Of a DNA stretch of 64,000 nt, positions 37,675 through 46,399 are shown one piece after another. The translations under genes were made by a program, and so were the position numbers. The notes under the pieces are model-generated. The model was given only the letters and a program-made list of their open reading frames with translations, had not been told where the DNA came from and did not search any database. The stretch's first letter is position 1, and the number at the start of each line of letters is the position of its first letter. Location: assembly GCF_036208045.1 (NCBI RefSeq), contig NZ_CP121472.1, positions 2,305,531 to 2,369,530 of the forward strand, in the 5' to 3' direction. The stretch is from Thiorhodovibrio winogradskyi (GTDB lineage: Bacteria; Pseudomonadota; Gammaproteobacteria; Chromatiales; Chromatiaceae).

Positions 37675-39387
37675 ATGGCGACCAATCAGTCGGAAGTCAA
37701 TCTGTCAGGCCTCGCGCGCAGGCTCGTCCGTGACGAGCTGATCTCCGAGGAGGCAGCGCGCAAAATCCAAGAAGAGGCATCGCGCCGTCGCGAGCCTTTT
37801 GTGCAGTGTTTGGTTGCACAGAAGGCGTTGGATAGTCAAGTTGTCGCACTGGCGGCCTCTCAGGAGTTCGGTGTCCCCGTGCTTGACCTGAGCGCGATGG
37901 ATTTGCAGTCGCTGCCGCTGTCCCTGGTCGATGAACGCTTGATTACCAAACATCGAGCTCTGCCGCTATTTCGTCGCGGCAACCGGCTGTTTCTGGCAAT
38001 TTCCGATCCCACCAATGACCAAGCCCTGGATGAAATTCGCTTTAACACGGGTCTGGCAACCGACTCGGTGCTGGTGGAAGAAGACAAGCTTGCGGCAGCC
38101 CTGATCAAAGCGGTGGAGGGTTCCGGTGCTGGCGGGGTGGATGTCTCGGATGCCGATCTTGAAAATATTGATGTCCAGGATACGGACAGCGAACAACGCG
38201 ACGATGGCGACGCTAACGTCGATGATGCGCCCATTGTGCGGTATGTGAATAAAATTCTGGTCGACGCCATCTCCAGTGGCACTTCGGATATTCACTTCGA
38301 ACCCTACGAGAAAAGCTGTCGTGTGCGTTTTCGCCAGGATGGCCTGCTGCACGAGGTTGCCAATCCTCCGCTGAGCATCGCTGGTCGCCTGATATCGCGA
38401 CTCAAGGTCATGTCGCGCATGAATATTGCCGAGCGGCGCGTGCCCCAGGATGGGCGGATCAAGCTCAAGCTGTCGCGCACCCGCGACATAGATTTTCGTG
38501 TCAATACCTTGCCGACGCTCTATGGCGAGAAAGTAGTGCTGCGTATCCTCGATTCCTCCGCCGCCAATGTCGGGATCGAAAGCCTTGGCATGGATGAAAA
38601 GCAACGCAAGGACTTCATGTCGAGTATCGACAAGCCCTATGGCATGATCCTGGTGACAGGGCCAACCGGCTCGGGCAAGACGGTGACGCTCTATTCGGCG
38701 CTTAATATTTTGAACAAGCCGGAAATCAATATTTCCACCGTTGAGGATCCGGTCGAGATTCAGGTGCCCGGCATTAACCAGGTCAACTTGAATCCTAAAA
38801 GCGGTCTGACCTTCGCCGAGGCCCTGCGGGCCTTCCTGCGCCAGGATCCGGATATCGTCATGGTCGGTGAGATTCGTGACCTTGAAACCGCCGAGATTGC
38901 CGTCAAGGCGGCTCAGACTGGCCATTTGGTGCTCTCCACCCTGCATACCAACGATGCACCCCAATCCCTGACTCGTTTGGCCAACATGGGTGTTCCGCCT
39001 TTTAATATTGCCTCTTCCGTGCTGCTCATTATGGCGCAACGGCTGGCGCGCAAGCTCTGTCCGGTGTGCCGGCAAGCAGAGCATATTCCAGCCGAGGCGC
39101 TGCTTGAGGAGGGCTTTACCCAAGAGGAAGTTGACGAAGGTGTGACCATTTACCGTCCCGTTGGCTGCAATCAATGCAACAATGGATATAAAGGTCGCGT
39201 TGGAATTTTTCAGATCATCAAGGTCTCGGAGGAAATGGGGCGGCTGATCATGGAAGGGGGGAATTCCATTCAGCTTGCCAAACAGGCCAAGACCGAAGGC
39301 TATGCGGATCTCCGCCAGTCGGGTCTGCGCAAGGTCAAGGCCGGGGTCACCAGTCTTGAAGAGCTCAACCGGGTAACCAAGGACTAA
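37675..39387 (+). CDS. pilB: Type IV pilus assembly ATPase PilB
   Basis: A 570-residue GspE/PilB hexameric ATPase powering pilus extension. The N-terminal MshEN/GSPII_E domain (about 10-150) is followed by Walker A GPTGSGKT (329-336), the Asp box and Walker B GEIRDLETAEIA, the His box LSTLHTNDAP, and a four-cysteine zinc site CPVC...CNQC. It lies five bases upstream of pilC, with pilD and coaE following. The pilin gene normally near by is not in this window. Confidence 0.96.
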   Translation: MATNQSEVNLSGLARRLVRDELISEEAARKIQEEASRRREPFVQCLVAQKALDSQVVALAASQEFGVPVLDLSAMDLQSLPLSLVDERLITKHRALPLFRRGNRLFLAISDPTNDQALDEIRFNTGLATDSVLVEEDKLAAALIKAVEGSGAGGVDVSDADLENIDVQDTDSEQRDDGDANVDDAPIVRYVNKILVDAISSGTSDIHFEPYEKSCRVRFRQDGLLHEVANPPLSIAGRLISRLKVMSRMNIAERRVPQDGRIKLKLSRTRDIDFRVNTLPTLYGEKVVLRILDSSAANVGIESLGMDEKQRKDFMSSIDKPYGMILVTGPTGSGKTVTLYSALNILNKPEINISTVEDPVEIQVPGINQVNLNPKSGLTFAEALRAFLRQDPDIVMVGEIRDLETAEIAVKAAQTGHLVLSTLHTNDAPQSLTRLANMGVPPFNIASSVLLIMAQRLARKLCPVCRQAEHIPAEALLEEGFTQEEVDEGVTIYRPVGCNQCNNGYKGRVGIFQIIKVSEEMGRLIMEGGNSIQLAKQAKTEGYADLRQSGLRKVKAGVTSLEELNRVTKD

Positions 39388-39392
39388 TCGCC

Positions 39393-40646
39393 ATGGCTGT
39401 CGCAGCAAAACAACTGCCTGGAAAAAAACAGGCCAAGGCCGAGAAAAGCTACAACTTCGCCTGGGAGGGTGTCGACAAGCGCGGCACCAAAGTCAAGGGA
39501 GAGACGCGCGCTTCCAGCGTGGCAATGATTCGTGCCGATCTGCGTCGCCAGGGGGTGAATCCAACCAAGGTTCGCCAAAAGACAGAATTTTCGATCGGCA
39601 GTGGCAAAAAGAAGATCACCAGCGGCGATCTAACAGTCTTTACCCGGCAGCTTGCCACCATGATGACCGCTGGTGTGCCTTTGGTGCAGGCTTATGAGAT
39701 TGTCGGGCGCGGTCATGAAAACCCCTCGATGCAGGAACTCATCCTGGCGATCAAAAACGATATTGAAAGCGGCACGGCCATGGCGGCAGCCATGGCCAAG
39801 CATCCCAAGTATTTTGATGAGTTGGTCTGTAGTCTGGTTGCCGCCGGCGAGCAAGCCGGTGTGCTCGATGTGCTGCTCGACAAGATCGCGACCTACAAGG
39901 AAAAGACCGAGTCCATCAAGGGCAAGATCAAGAAGGCGCTCTTTTATCCTGCCTCGGTCATCGTCGTGGCCGTGGTGGTGTCGGCGGTGCTGCTGGTGTT
40001 TGTCATTCCGCAGTTCAAGGAACTCTTTCAGAGCTTCGGCGCCGATCTGCCGGCCTTTACGCTGCTGGTCATCGGGATGTCGGAGTTTCTGCAAAAGTGG
40101 TGGTGGCTGATTGCCATGGGCATGGGCCTATTCGGCTTCCTAATCGCGAAATTGTTTGAGAAATCGGCTAAGTTCCGCGCCTTGGTCGATCGTACAGTGC
40201 TGAAATTGCCCATTATCGGGCCCATCCTCAACAAGGCGGCCATCGCCCGCTTTGCCCGCACCCTCTCGACCATGTTCGCCGCGGGCGTGCCTCTGGTGGA
40301 GGCACTGAATTCGGTCTCAGGGGCGACGGGCAACATTGTCTATGGCGAGGCGGTACTGAAAATGCGCGAGGAGGTTGCCACGGGTCAGAGCTTGCAGTTG
40401 GCGATGCGCCAGCGCAATCTATTCCCAAACCTGGTGATTCAAATGACCTCCATCGGCGAGGAATCCGGCTCGCTTGATGGCATGCTGGCCAAGGTGGCTG
40501 ACTTCTACGAGGAAGAAGTCGACAATGCCGTGGATGCATTGAGCAGCCTGCTCGAGCCCCTGATCATGGTCGTCATTGGTACCCTGGTGGGTGGTCTGAT
40601 TGTCGCTATGTACCTGCCTATCTTCAAACTCGCCGCAGTGGTGTAA
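39393..40646 (+). CDS. pilC: Type IV pilus inner-membrane platform protein PilC
   Basis: A 417-residue GspF-family protein: an N-terminal basic segment (YNFAWEGVDKRGTKVKGE), then two repeated T2SSF domains beginning FTRQLATMMTAGVPLVQAYE and FARTLSTMFAAGVPLVEALN, with three membrane helices (about 190-210, 235-255, 395-415). It anchors PilB at the inner membrane. It is co-transcribed with pilB. Confidence 0.96.
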   Translation: MAVAAKQLPGKKQAKAEKSYNFAWEGVDKRGTKVKGETRASSVAMIRADLRRQGVNPTKVRQKTEFSIGSGKKKITSGDLTVFTRQLATMMTAGVPLVQAYEIVGRGHENPSMQELILAIKNDIESGTAMAAAMAKHPKYFDELVCSLVAAGEQAGVLDVLLDKIATYKEKTESIKGKIKKALFYPASVIVVAVVVSAVLLVFVIPQFKELFQSFGADLPAFTLLVIGMSEFLQKWWWLIAMGMGLFGFLIAKLFEKSAKFRALVDRTVLKLPIIGPILNKAAIARFARTLSTMFAAGVPLVEALNSVSGATGNIVYGEAVLKMREEVATGQSLQLAMRQRNLFPNLVIQMTSIGEESGSLDGMLAKVADFYEEEVDNAVDALSSLLEPLIMVVIGTLVGGLIVAMYLPIFKLAAVV

Positions 40647-40691
40647 ACCGCTGTTGGCAACCGCGACTCCCATGGTGGGCGACTCTTGGCC

Positions 40692-41603
40692 ATGAAAGAT
40701 ATCTTTCGCGTCCTCGCTGAGACGCCCTGGCTGCTGCACAGTGCAACTGTGCTTCTGGGGTTGGTGGTCGGCAGCTTTCTCAATGTCGTCATCCTGCGCC
40801 TGCCTCGCATGATGGAGCTGGAATGGCGGCAGGATTGCGCCGAGCTTCATGCCCGCTCCGAGCCGGATGAAACAGACCCCGCGCGGGAGCAGGCTGTCGA
40901 GCCTGAGCCCGCTCCCTTCAACCTGGCCCGTCCGGCTTCGCATTGTCCGATCTGCGGCCATCGCATCCGTGCCTGGGAGAATCTACCGGTCTTGAGCTAT
41001 CTGCTGCTGCGCGGGCACTGCTCGGCCTGTCGTGCGCCCATCGCCATCCGCTATCCACTGATCGAAATCCTGACCGCCGTGCTGAGCCTGGTGGTGGTCT
41101 GGCACTTTGGCTTTAGCGTGCAGGCGGCCGCGGCGCTGGTGTTTACCTGGTCGATGGTGGCGCTGGCGCTGATCGACTTTGACACCCAACTGCTGCCCGA
41201 TACCATCACCCTGCCGGTGCTTTGGCTTGGGTTGCTGCTCAGCCTGTTTGGGGTTTTCGTCGATGCCGAGACGGCCATTATTGGCGCCATCGCCGGTTAT
41301 CTCAGTCTGTGGTCAGTGTTTCAGCTGTTCCGCCTGCTCACTGGCCGCGAGGGCATGGGCCGGGGAGACTTCAAGCTGCTCGCGCTCTTTGGTGCTTGGA
41401 TGGGTTGGCAGGCGCTGCCGCAAATCATTTTGCTCTCGGCGCTGCCGGGAGCCCTGATCGGGATTGCGCTGATCGCGCTTGGCAGCCAGGAGCAGCGCGC
41501 GCCCATGCCTTTTGGCCCTTATCTGGCCATTGCCGGTTGGGTCAGCCTGCTGTGGGGCGCGGATATTACCAACGCTTATCTGCGTTGGAGCGGTCTGGGC
41601 TGA
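40692..41603 (+). CDS. pilD: Prepilin peptidase/N-methyltransferase PilD
   Basis: A 303-residue polytopic aspartic protease that cleaves and methylates prepilins. It has the zinc-type cysteine pairs CPICGHRI and CSACRAPI, catalytic aspartates in LIDFDTQLLPD and GRGDFKLLALFG, and the N-terminal GLVVGSFLNVVILRLP. The insertion between helix 1 and the cysteines is long. The ATG at 40692 is preferred over a TTG at 40686. It abuts coaE (TGA then ATG) as the third gene of the operon. Confidence 0.95.
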   Translation: MKDIFRVLAETPWLLHSATVLLGLVVGSFLNVVILRLPRMMELEWRQDCAELHARSEPDETDPAREQAVEPEPAPFNLARPASHCPICGHRIRAWENLPVLSYLLLRGHCSACRAPIAIRYPLIEILTAVLSLVVVWHFGFSVQAAAALVFTWSMVALALIDFDTQLLPDTITLPVLWLGLLLSLFGVFVDAETAIIGAIAGYLSLWSVFQLFRLLTGREGMGRGDFKLLALFGAWMGWQALPQIILLSALPGALIGIALIALGSQEQRAPMPFGPYLAIAGWVSLLWGADITNAYLRWSGLG

Positions 41604-42212
41604 ATGCGTCCATTGCGCGTGGCACTGACGGGCGGAATCGGCAGCGGTAAGTCGACCGTGTCCGAGTGTTTTGCGCGTCGTGGCGTGACCATCATCGACG
41701 CTGATCTGATCTCCCACGCGCTGACGGCGGCGGATGGGGTGGCCATGCCAGCCGTTGTGGCGGCCTTTGGTGCCGCCGCGCGATCACCGTCAGGAGCGCT
41801 TGATCGTGCCTGGATGCGTGAGCGGGTTTTCCATGATGCAGGCGCTAGACACAGGCTTGAGTCCATTTTGCATCCGATGATCCGTGCCGAAATGCTGCAG
41901 CGTGCCGAACAGGCATCGGGCGTCTATTGTCTGTTGGTTATTCCGCTGTTGTTTGAAACCGGTCAGCAGGCGCTGGTTGATCGGGTGTTGGTCGTCGATC
42001 TGCCGGAATCAATGCAGATAGAGCGGGTACGCAGTCGCGATGGATTGAGCGATGCCACTATCCGTGCTGTTCTGGCGAGCCAGGTTGATCGCCAAAGTCG
42101 CCTGGGTGGAGCACAGGATCTGATTGATAATTCAGGTAGTTTTGCCGCCCTGGATGCGCAGGTGGCGCAATTGGATCTGTTGTATCGTGAGTTGGCGAGC
42201 GCGCGCGCCTGA
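41604..42212 (+). CDS. coaE: Dephospho-CoA kinase
   Basis: A 202-residue P-loop kinase for the last step of coenzyme A synthesis. Walker A GGIGSGKST lies at 8-16, DADLISH follows, then HPMIR and the VIPLLFETGQQ lid region. It starts immediately after the pilD stop, so translation is coupled. The pilBCD-coaE order is common in gammaproteobacteria. Confidence 0.95.
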   Translation: MRPLRVALTGGIGSGKSTVSECFARRGVTIIDADLISHALTAADGVAMPAVVAAFGAAARSPSGALDRAWMRERVFHDAGARHRLESILHPMIRAEMLQRAEQASGVYCLLVIPLLFETGQQALVDRVLVVDLPESMQIERVRSRDGLSDATIRAVLASQVDRQSRLGGAQDLIDNSGSFAALDAQVAQLDLLYRELASARA

Positions 42213-42301
42213 GTGCGCGGGATGAATGTGGATCTATGAGCGTGAAACAGCAGCTTCTTCGTTCAGCAGGATGCTGCACCATTTGCGCTGCACCATCTGT
42301 A

Positions 42302-43720
42302 TTAGAGTTGCTCGGAGGCAAAATCCGCCAGTCGCGAACGTTCCCCGCGAATCAGGGTAATGTGGCCACTGTGGTCCCAGTACTTGAAGCGGTCAACAAC
42401 ATAGGTCAGACCCGAGGTGGTTTCGGTCAGGTAAGGGGTGTCGATCTGGGCGATATTGCCCAGACAGACTATCTTGGTGCCGGGGCCAGCGCGGGTAATC
42501 AGGGTTTTCATTTGCTTGGCGGTCAGGTTCTGCGCTTCATCCAGAATGATGTACTTGTGCAGAAAGGTGCGCCCGCGCATGAAGTTCATGGATGAAATGC
42601 GGATGCGATTGCGCACTAGGTCGTTGGTGGCGGCACGGCCCCATTCGCCGCCCTCGGTCTGGGTGAGCACTTCCAGGTTATCCATCAGCGCTCCCATCCA
42701 GGGGGTCATTTTCTCTTCCTCGGTGCCAGGCAGAAAACCGATGTCCTCGCCCACGGGCACTGTGACCCGGGTCATGATGATTTCCCGGTAGATGCTGCGG
42801 TCCAGTACTTGAGCGAGCCCGGCGGCGAGTGCCAGCAGTGTCTTGCCGGTGCCGGCGGTGCCGAGCAGGGAGACGAAGTCGATCTCGGGATTCATCAGCA
42901 TATTGAGCGCGAAATTCTGCTCCGGATTGCGCGCGCGTATGCCCCAGACGTTGTGTCGTGGTAGGCGATAGTCCTCGACCAGCTCGATGACGGCTTCTTG
43001 CGCGCCGCGCTTTTCGCGCACCATCGCCTCGAAAGGCGGATCATCAGTCAGTGACAGGCACTCACCCGGGTACCATTCAGCTAGATCCGGACCGGTAATG
43101 CGATAGAAGGTGCGGCCTTCTTCTTTCCAGGAGTCGAGCGTTTTGGCGTGCCGGTCCCAGAAATTGGCCGGGAGGGTGCGCAGACCTGTGTAGAGCAGGT
43201 CGACGTCCTCAAGAACCTGGTCGTTGGAGTAGTCCTCGGCCGCGATGCCCAGCACCGTTGCTTTAATGCGCAGGTTGATGTCTTTGGATACGATGACGAC
43301 CTGCAGATCCTGGTGCTGCTCCCTGAGTGCCAGCGCAGTGGCCAGAATGTTGTTGTCGGCGCTATGGCTGGGGAGGTTGGCGGAGGCCTGCGATGTCAGT
43401 GGTTTGGTCTGGAAAAACAGTCGGCCCGCTGGTGGCGCGGACAGTGAGCGTCCGGCATCGCCGAGTGTCTGGATGGGCAGGCCGGCTTCAATGTCTTCGC
43501 GACTCGCATCGCTGATCAGTTCATCTAGAAAGCGGCTGGTCTGGCGCACATTGCGCGCCACTTCCGAGATGCCCTTTTTTCCGGCATCCAACTCCTCGAG
43601 CACAACCATCGGCAGGAAGACATGGTGTTCGTGGAAGCGGAAAATGGCAGTTGGATCGTGCATCAACACATTGGTGTCGAGCACGAAGAGGCAGACTGAA
43701 TCCTTTTGGCGTTTAATCAT
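42302..43720 (-). CDS. PIN-domain and PhoH-family ATPase fusion protein
   Basis: A 472-residue protein of the PhoH2/YlaK type: an N-terminal PIN ribonuclease domain (FVLDTNVLMHDP, then VVLEELDAGKKG) and a C-terminal PhoH helicase-like ATPase with Walker A GTAGTGKTLLALAAG and Walker B YIILDEAQNLT. Related proteins unwind and cut RNA. It is monocistronic, and its tail is convergent with coaE. Confidence 0.93.
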   Translation of the reverse strand: MIKRQKDSVCLFVLDTNVLMHDPTAIFRFHEHHVFLPMVVLEELDAGKKGISEVARNVRQTSRFLDELISDASREDIEAGLPIQTLGDAGRSLSAPPAGRLFFQTKPLTSQASANLPSHSADNNILATALALREQHQDLQVVIVSKDINLRIKATVLGIAAEDYSNDQVLEDVDLLYTGLRTLPANFWDRHAKTLDSWKEEGRTFYRITGPDLAEWYPGECLSLTDDPPFEAMVREKRGAQEAVIELVEDYRLPRHNVWGIRARNPEQNFALNMLMNPEIDFVSLLGTAGTGKTLLALAAGLAQVLDRSIYREIIMTRVTVPVGEDIGFLPGTEEEKMTPWMGALMDNLEVLTQTEGGEWGRAATNDLVRNRIRISSMNFMRGRTFLHKYIILDEAQNLTAKQMKTLITRAGPGTKIVCLGNIAQIDTPYLTETTSGLTYVVDRFKYWDHSGHITLIRGERSRLADFASEQL

Positions 43721-43908
43721 GATGTTCCAAGCGTTCGGTGCTCGGTGTTGGCGGGTTTGTTAGGCTTAACCCGCCAATGGGCATGCGCATGGCGGTCGTG
43801 GCGATTTCCGCGGACGCGACGGCGGGAGCGCAGCGCGGGCAACGGGGGAAGCCTGGGTTAAGAGGCCTTCATGACCCATCCCGCGCTAAGGATTGCTTGA
43901 AGGAGGTC

Positions 43909-44373
43909 TCAAAGCGCCTTGGCGGCGGACAGCACCTCGTCGACATGGCCTTTGACGCTGACTTTGCGCCATTCATGCCGTAGCACGCCCTCGGTATCGA
44001 ACAAAAAGGTACTGCGTTCCACGCCGAGGGATTCCTTGCCATACATTTTCTTTAACTTGATCACGTCAAACAGCTGGCACAGAGCCTCGTCCTTGTCGGA
44101 CACCAGTTCGAAGCTGAACCCCTGTTTGGTCTTAAAGTTTTCCTGCGCTTTCAGGCCATCGCGCGAAGCACCGAGAATGGCGGTGTTGGCGGCGGCGAAC
44201 GCATCCGCCGCGGCGGTGAAGTCCAGCCCCTCCTGGGTGCAACCGGGCGTGCTGGCTTTGGGGTAGAAATAGAGCACCAGGTTGCGACCGAGAAAGTCAC
44301 TCAGCGCGATCTCGCGATCACCGGTGATCTTGACCTTGATCTCTGGAAGTTTGTCGCCGACTGAAAGGGGCAT
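43909..44373 (-). CDS. bcp: Thioredoxin-dependent peroxiredoxin, Bcp type, lacking the usual resolving cysteine
   Basis: A 154-residue PrxQ/Bcp peroxidase. The peroxidatic cysteine is C45 in STPGCTQE. Bcp proteins commonly have a second cysteine five residues on, but here position 50 is leucine. Another cysteine (EALCQLF) lies further on but not in the known resolving position, so the enzyme may act as a 1-Cys peroxidase (inference). The ATG at 44373 has GGAG eight bases upstream. The frame is open to 44448 without good reason. gcvR lies just upstream on the same strand. Confidence 0.92.
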   Translation of the reverse strand: MPLSVGDKLPEIKVKITGDREIALSDFLGRNLVLYFYPKASTPGCTQEGLDFTAAADAFAAANTAILGASRDGLKAQENFKTKQGFSFELVSDKDEALCQLFDVIKLKKMYGKESLGVERSTFLFDTEGVLRHEWRKVSVKGHVDEVLSAAKAL

Positions 44374-44511
44374 CTGCTCACTCCGAGTTTCAGGATGGTG
44401 ATGGGTCTGGACAACATGGGTACGAGGGCCGGTCCCTGTCAAGTCCAAGCGCGGTCAAGTCCAAGCGCGGCTTGGCGAGCGCACAGTCGGATTAAACTTG
44501 TGGGCGCAGTC

Positions 44512-45051
44512 TCAGGCTTTCAGCGGCTCGAGCACGGCGTCCAGGTTGAGCCCGTCGCAGTAGTCCATGAATTCTTCCCGCAGCGTGGCGATATGAGTAT
44601 CGGCCGGGATGCCAACGGTCATATGCACCGCGAACATGGGTGTGCCGGTGTGGGCTGCCGCATAGGTGTTGGTGGCCATGTCCTCGATATTGATGCCTCG
44701 ATCTGCAAAGAATCCAGCCAGGTTATGGACGATTCCAGGGTGATCCATGGCCACCACATCGACCGCGTAGGGGATGTTGTTGCCGCTGCGCTCGCGTTCG
44801 CCGGTGCGCTTGCTGGTGATGGTCAGCCCGAGCTGGCGTTCAAGTTCCGGTAGGACATTTTCGACTTTGGCCAGGGTATTCCATTTGCCCTCGATCAGCA
44901 GAATGGCGGCAAAATCGCCGCCAAGCACTGTCATGCGGCTGTCTTCAATGCTGCAGCCTTGATCGAGAATGGCCTTGGACAGTCGGTCAACGATGCCGGG
45001 ATGGTCTTCGCCCAGCGCGGAGAGAACAAGAAAGGTTTTCTGGGTAGCCAT
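44512..45051 (-). CDS. gcvR: GcvR-type two-ACT-domain regulatory protein
   Basis: A 179-residue protein made of two ACT domains (about 5-85 and 92-172), with LSALGEDHPGIVDRLSK and VVAMDHPGIVHNLAGFFADRGINIE as the ligand-binding turns. In E. coli GcvR antagonises GcvA at the glycine-cleavage promoter. Here the partner gcvA is not seen, and the protein may sense an amino acid. As in E. coli, the gene lies divergent from dapA with bcp nearby. Confidence 0.88.
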   Translation of the reverse strand: MATQKTFLVLSALGEDHPGIVDRLSKAILDQGCSIEDSRMTVLGGDFAAILLIEGKWNTLAKVENVLPELERQLGLTITSKRTGERERSGNNIPYAVDVVAMDHPGIVHNLAGFFADRGINIEDMATNTYAAAHTGTPMFAVHMTVGIPADTHIATLREEFMDYCDGLNLDAVLEPLKA

Positions 45052-45206
45052 GACCTTTTACGCTTGTAACTGTAGTCGGTTGGGACTGGGAATTGAACCG
45101 ATGCCGAGTGTATCACGCTCGTCTGCCGACAGGCAGGTTGAAGGTCGCTCGGACCATCGCGCCATGATGGGTCAGCAAGTGTGAGCGAAGAGGGTTTTTG
45201 GTCCCA

Positions 45207-45343
45207 GTGGCTTTAGCCACGACCAGTGGCGAGCCGCAGGCATTCTTGCCATGGGTGGAAAGCAGGCGCTACCATCCTGATTTGAGTGTCAGGACTTCTG
45301 GAATCCGCTCGGAGCTGGATTCAGACGATCCGGGCGGTTTTTT
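45207..45343 (+). promoter_or_regulatory. dapA leader with a terminator-like hairpin just before the start codon
   Basis: The 322-base gap between gcvR and dapA has no gene. Arms CCGCTCGG (45305-45312) and CCGGGCGG (45330-45337) pair with one G-U, followed by six T, giving an intrinsic terminator ending 30 bases before the dapA ATG. Upstream, GTGGC (45207-45211) pairs with GCCAC (45216-45220), and a second GTGGC at 45226-45230 could compete for the same partner. This looks like an attenuated leader. I could not match it to the lysine riboswitch. Confidence 0.55.
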
Positions 45344-45373
45344 GCTCGATGATTCCGCGAACGGAGCGCCCTA

Positions 45374-46261
45374 ATGAATAAAATGCGCGGCAGCATTGTC
45401 GCCCTGATCACCCCCATGACGCCATCGGGAGCCGTCGATGAGCAAGCGTTGCGGCGGCTGGTGGACTTTCATGTCGCGGCCGGCACAGTCGCGCTGGTAT
45501 CCGTGGGCACCACCGGTGAGTCAGCCACCCTGGACGAGGCCGAGCACTGCGATGTCATTGCCCGGACTCTGGAGATGGCCGCTGGGCGCATCCCTGTGAT
45601 AGCTGGCACCGGGGCCAACTCAACGACCGAAGCCATTCGCTTGACCCGCTGCGCCAAGGAGGCTGGCGCCGATGCGGCCTTGTTGGTAACGCCCTATTAC
45701 AACAAGCCGACACAGGAAGGGCTTTATCAACATCACAAGGCGGTAGCCGAGGCTGTCGATCTGCCGCAGTTACTTTACAACGTGCCGGGGCGCACGGCCT
45801 GCGATCTTAAGCCGGAGACGGTCGCGCGCCTTGCGCGAGTGTCCAATATTGTCGGTCTCAAGGAGGCGACCGGTGATGTGACCCGGGTGCCGATCTTGCG
45901 CGCGCTCTGCGGCGAGGATTTTCTGCTGTATAGCGGCGATGACGGAAGCTGCTGTGATTTCATGCTTGCTGGCGGGGATGGCGTGATTTCCGTCACCAGC
46001 AACCTGGTGCCGGACAAAATGCAGGCCATGTGCGTGGCGGCGCTGGCGGGCGATGCCGATCAAGCACGCGCATTCAATTCCGTGCTTGACCCCTTGCATC
46101 AGGGGTTGTTTGTTGAGTCCAATCCCATACCGGTGAAATGGGCACTTGCCGAGATGGGGCTGTGTCAGCCAGGCATTCGCTTGCCCTTGACCTGGCTGTC
46201 GGAACCCTATCATGGTGGCCTGCGGGCAAGTCTGAGGGATCTCGGTTGCATCGGCGATTAA
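45374..46261 (+). CDS. dapA: 4-hydroxy-tetrahydrodipicolinate synthase
   Basis: A 295-residue TIM-barrel aldolase that condenses pyruvate with aspartate semialdehyde, the committed step to diaminopimelate and lysine. The Schiff-base lysine is K163 in GLKEATGD, the active-site tyrosine Y135 lies in LLYNVPGRT, and GTTGESATL is at 45-53. It is followed by bamC, as in E. coli (dapA-bamC). Transcription may be attenuated by the hairpin in its leader. Confidence 0.96.
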   Translation: MNKMRGSIVALITPMTPSGAVDEQALRRLVDFHVAAGTVALVSVGTTGESATLDEAEHCDVIARTLEMAAGRIPVIAGTGANSTTEAIRLTRCAKEAGADAALLVTPYYNKPTQEGLYQHHKAVAEAVDLPQLLYNVPGRTACDLKPETVARLARVSNIVGLKEATGDVTRVPILRALCGEDFLLYSGDDGSCCDFMLAGGDGVISVTSNLVPDKMQAMCVAALAGDADQARAFNSVLDPLHQGLFVESNPIPVKWALAEMGLCQPGIRLPLTWLSEPYHGGLRASLRDLGCIGD

Positions 46262-46399
46262 AAGCGTGGATCTCTTCGCCGATGCCCGATGCGCTTCAAT
46301 GAGGTACACTCGCGCCTTTGTCCGAGCGGTCTCATCGCATCCAGAAGCCGTGCGCCATGAGCGGCATTCGTTTCCCATTGTTTGAGGTGGCAAATCGCC

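Noticed and set aside
37966-39408. A 480-codon leftward frame opposite pilB
   Set aside because: It is an antisense shadow of pilB, which has every family motif. The leftward product resembles nothing.
45052-45343. dapA leader as a lysine riboswitch
   Set aside because: The conserved lysine-aptamer core could not be found on the + strand, so only an attenuator-like leader is claimed.
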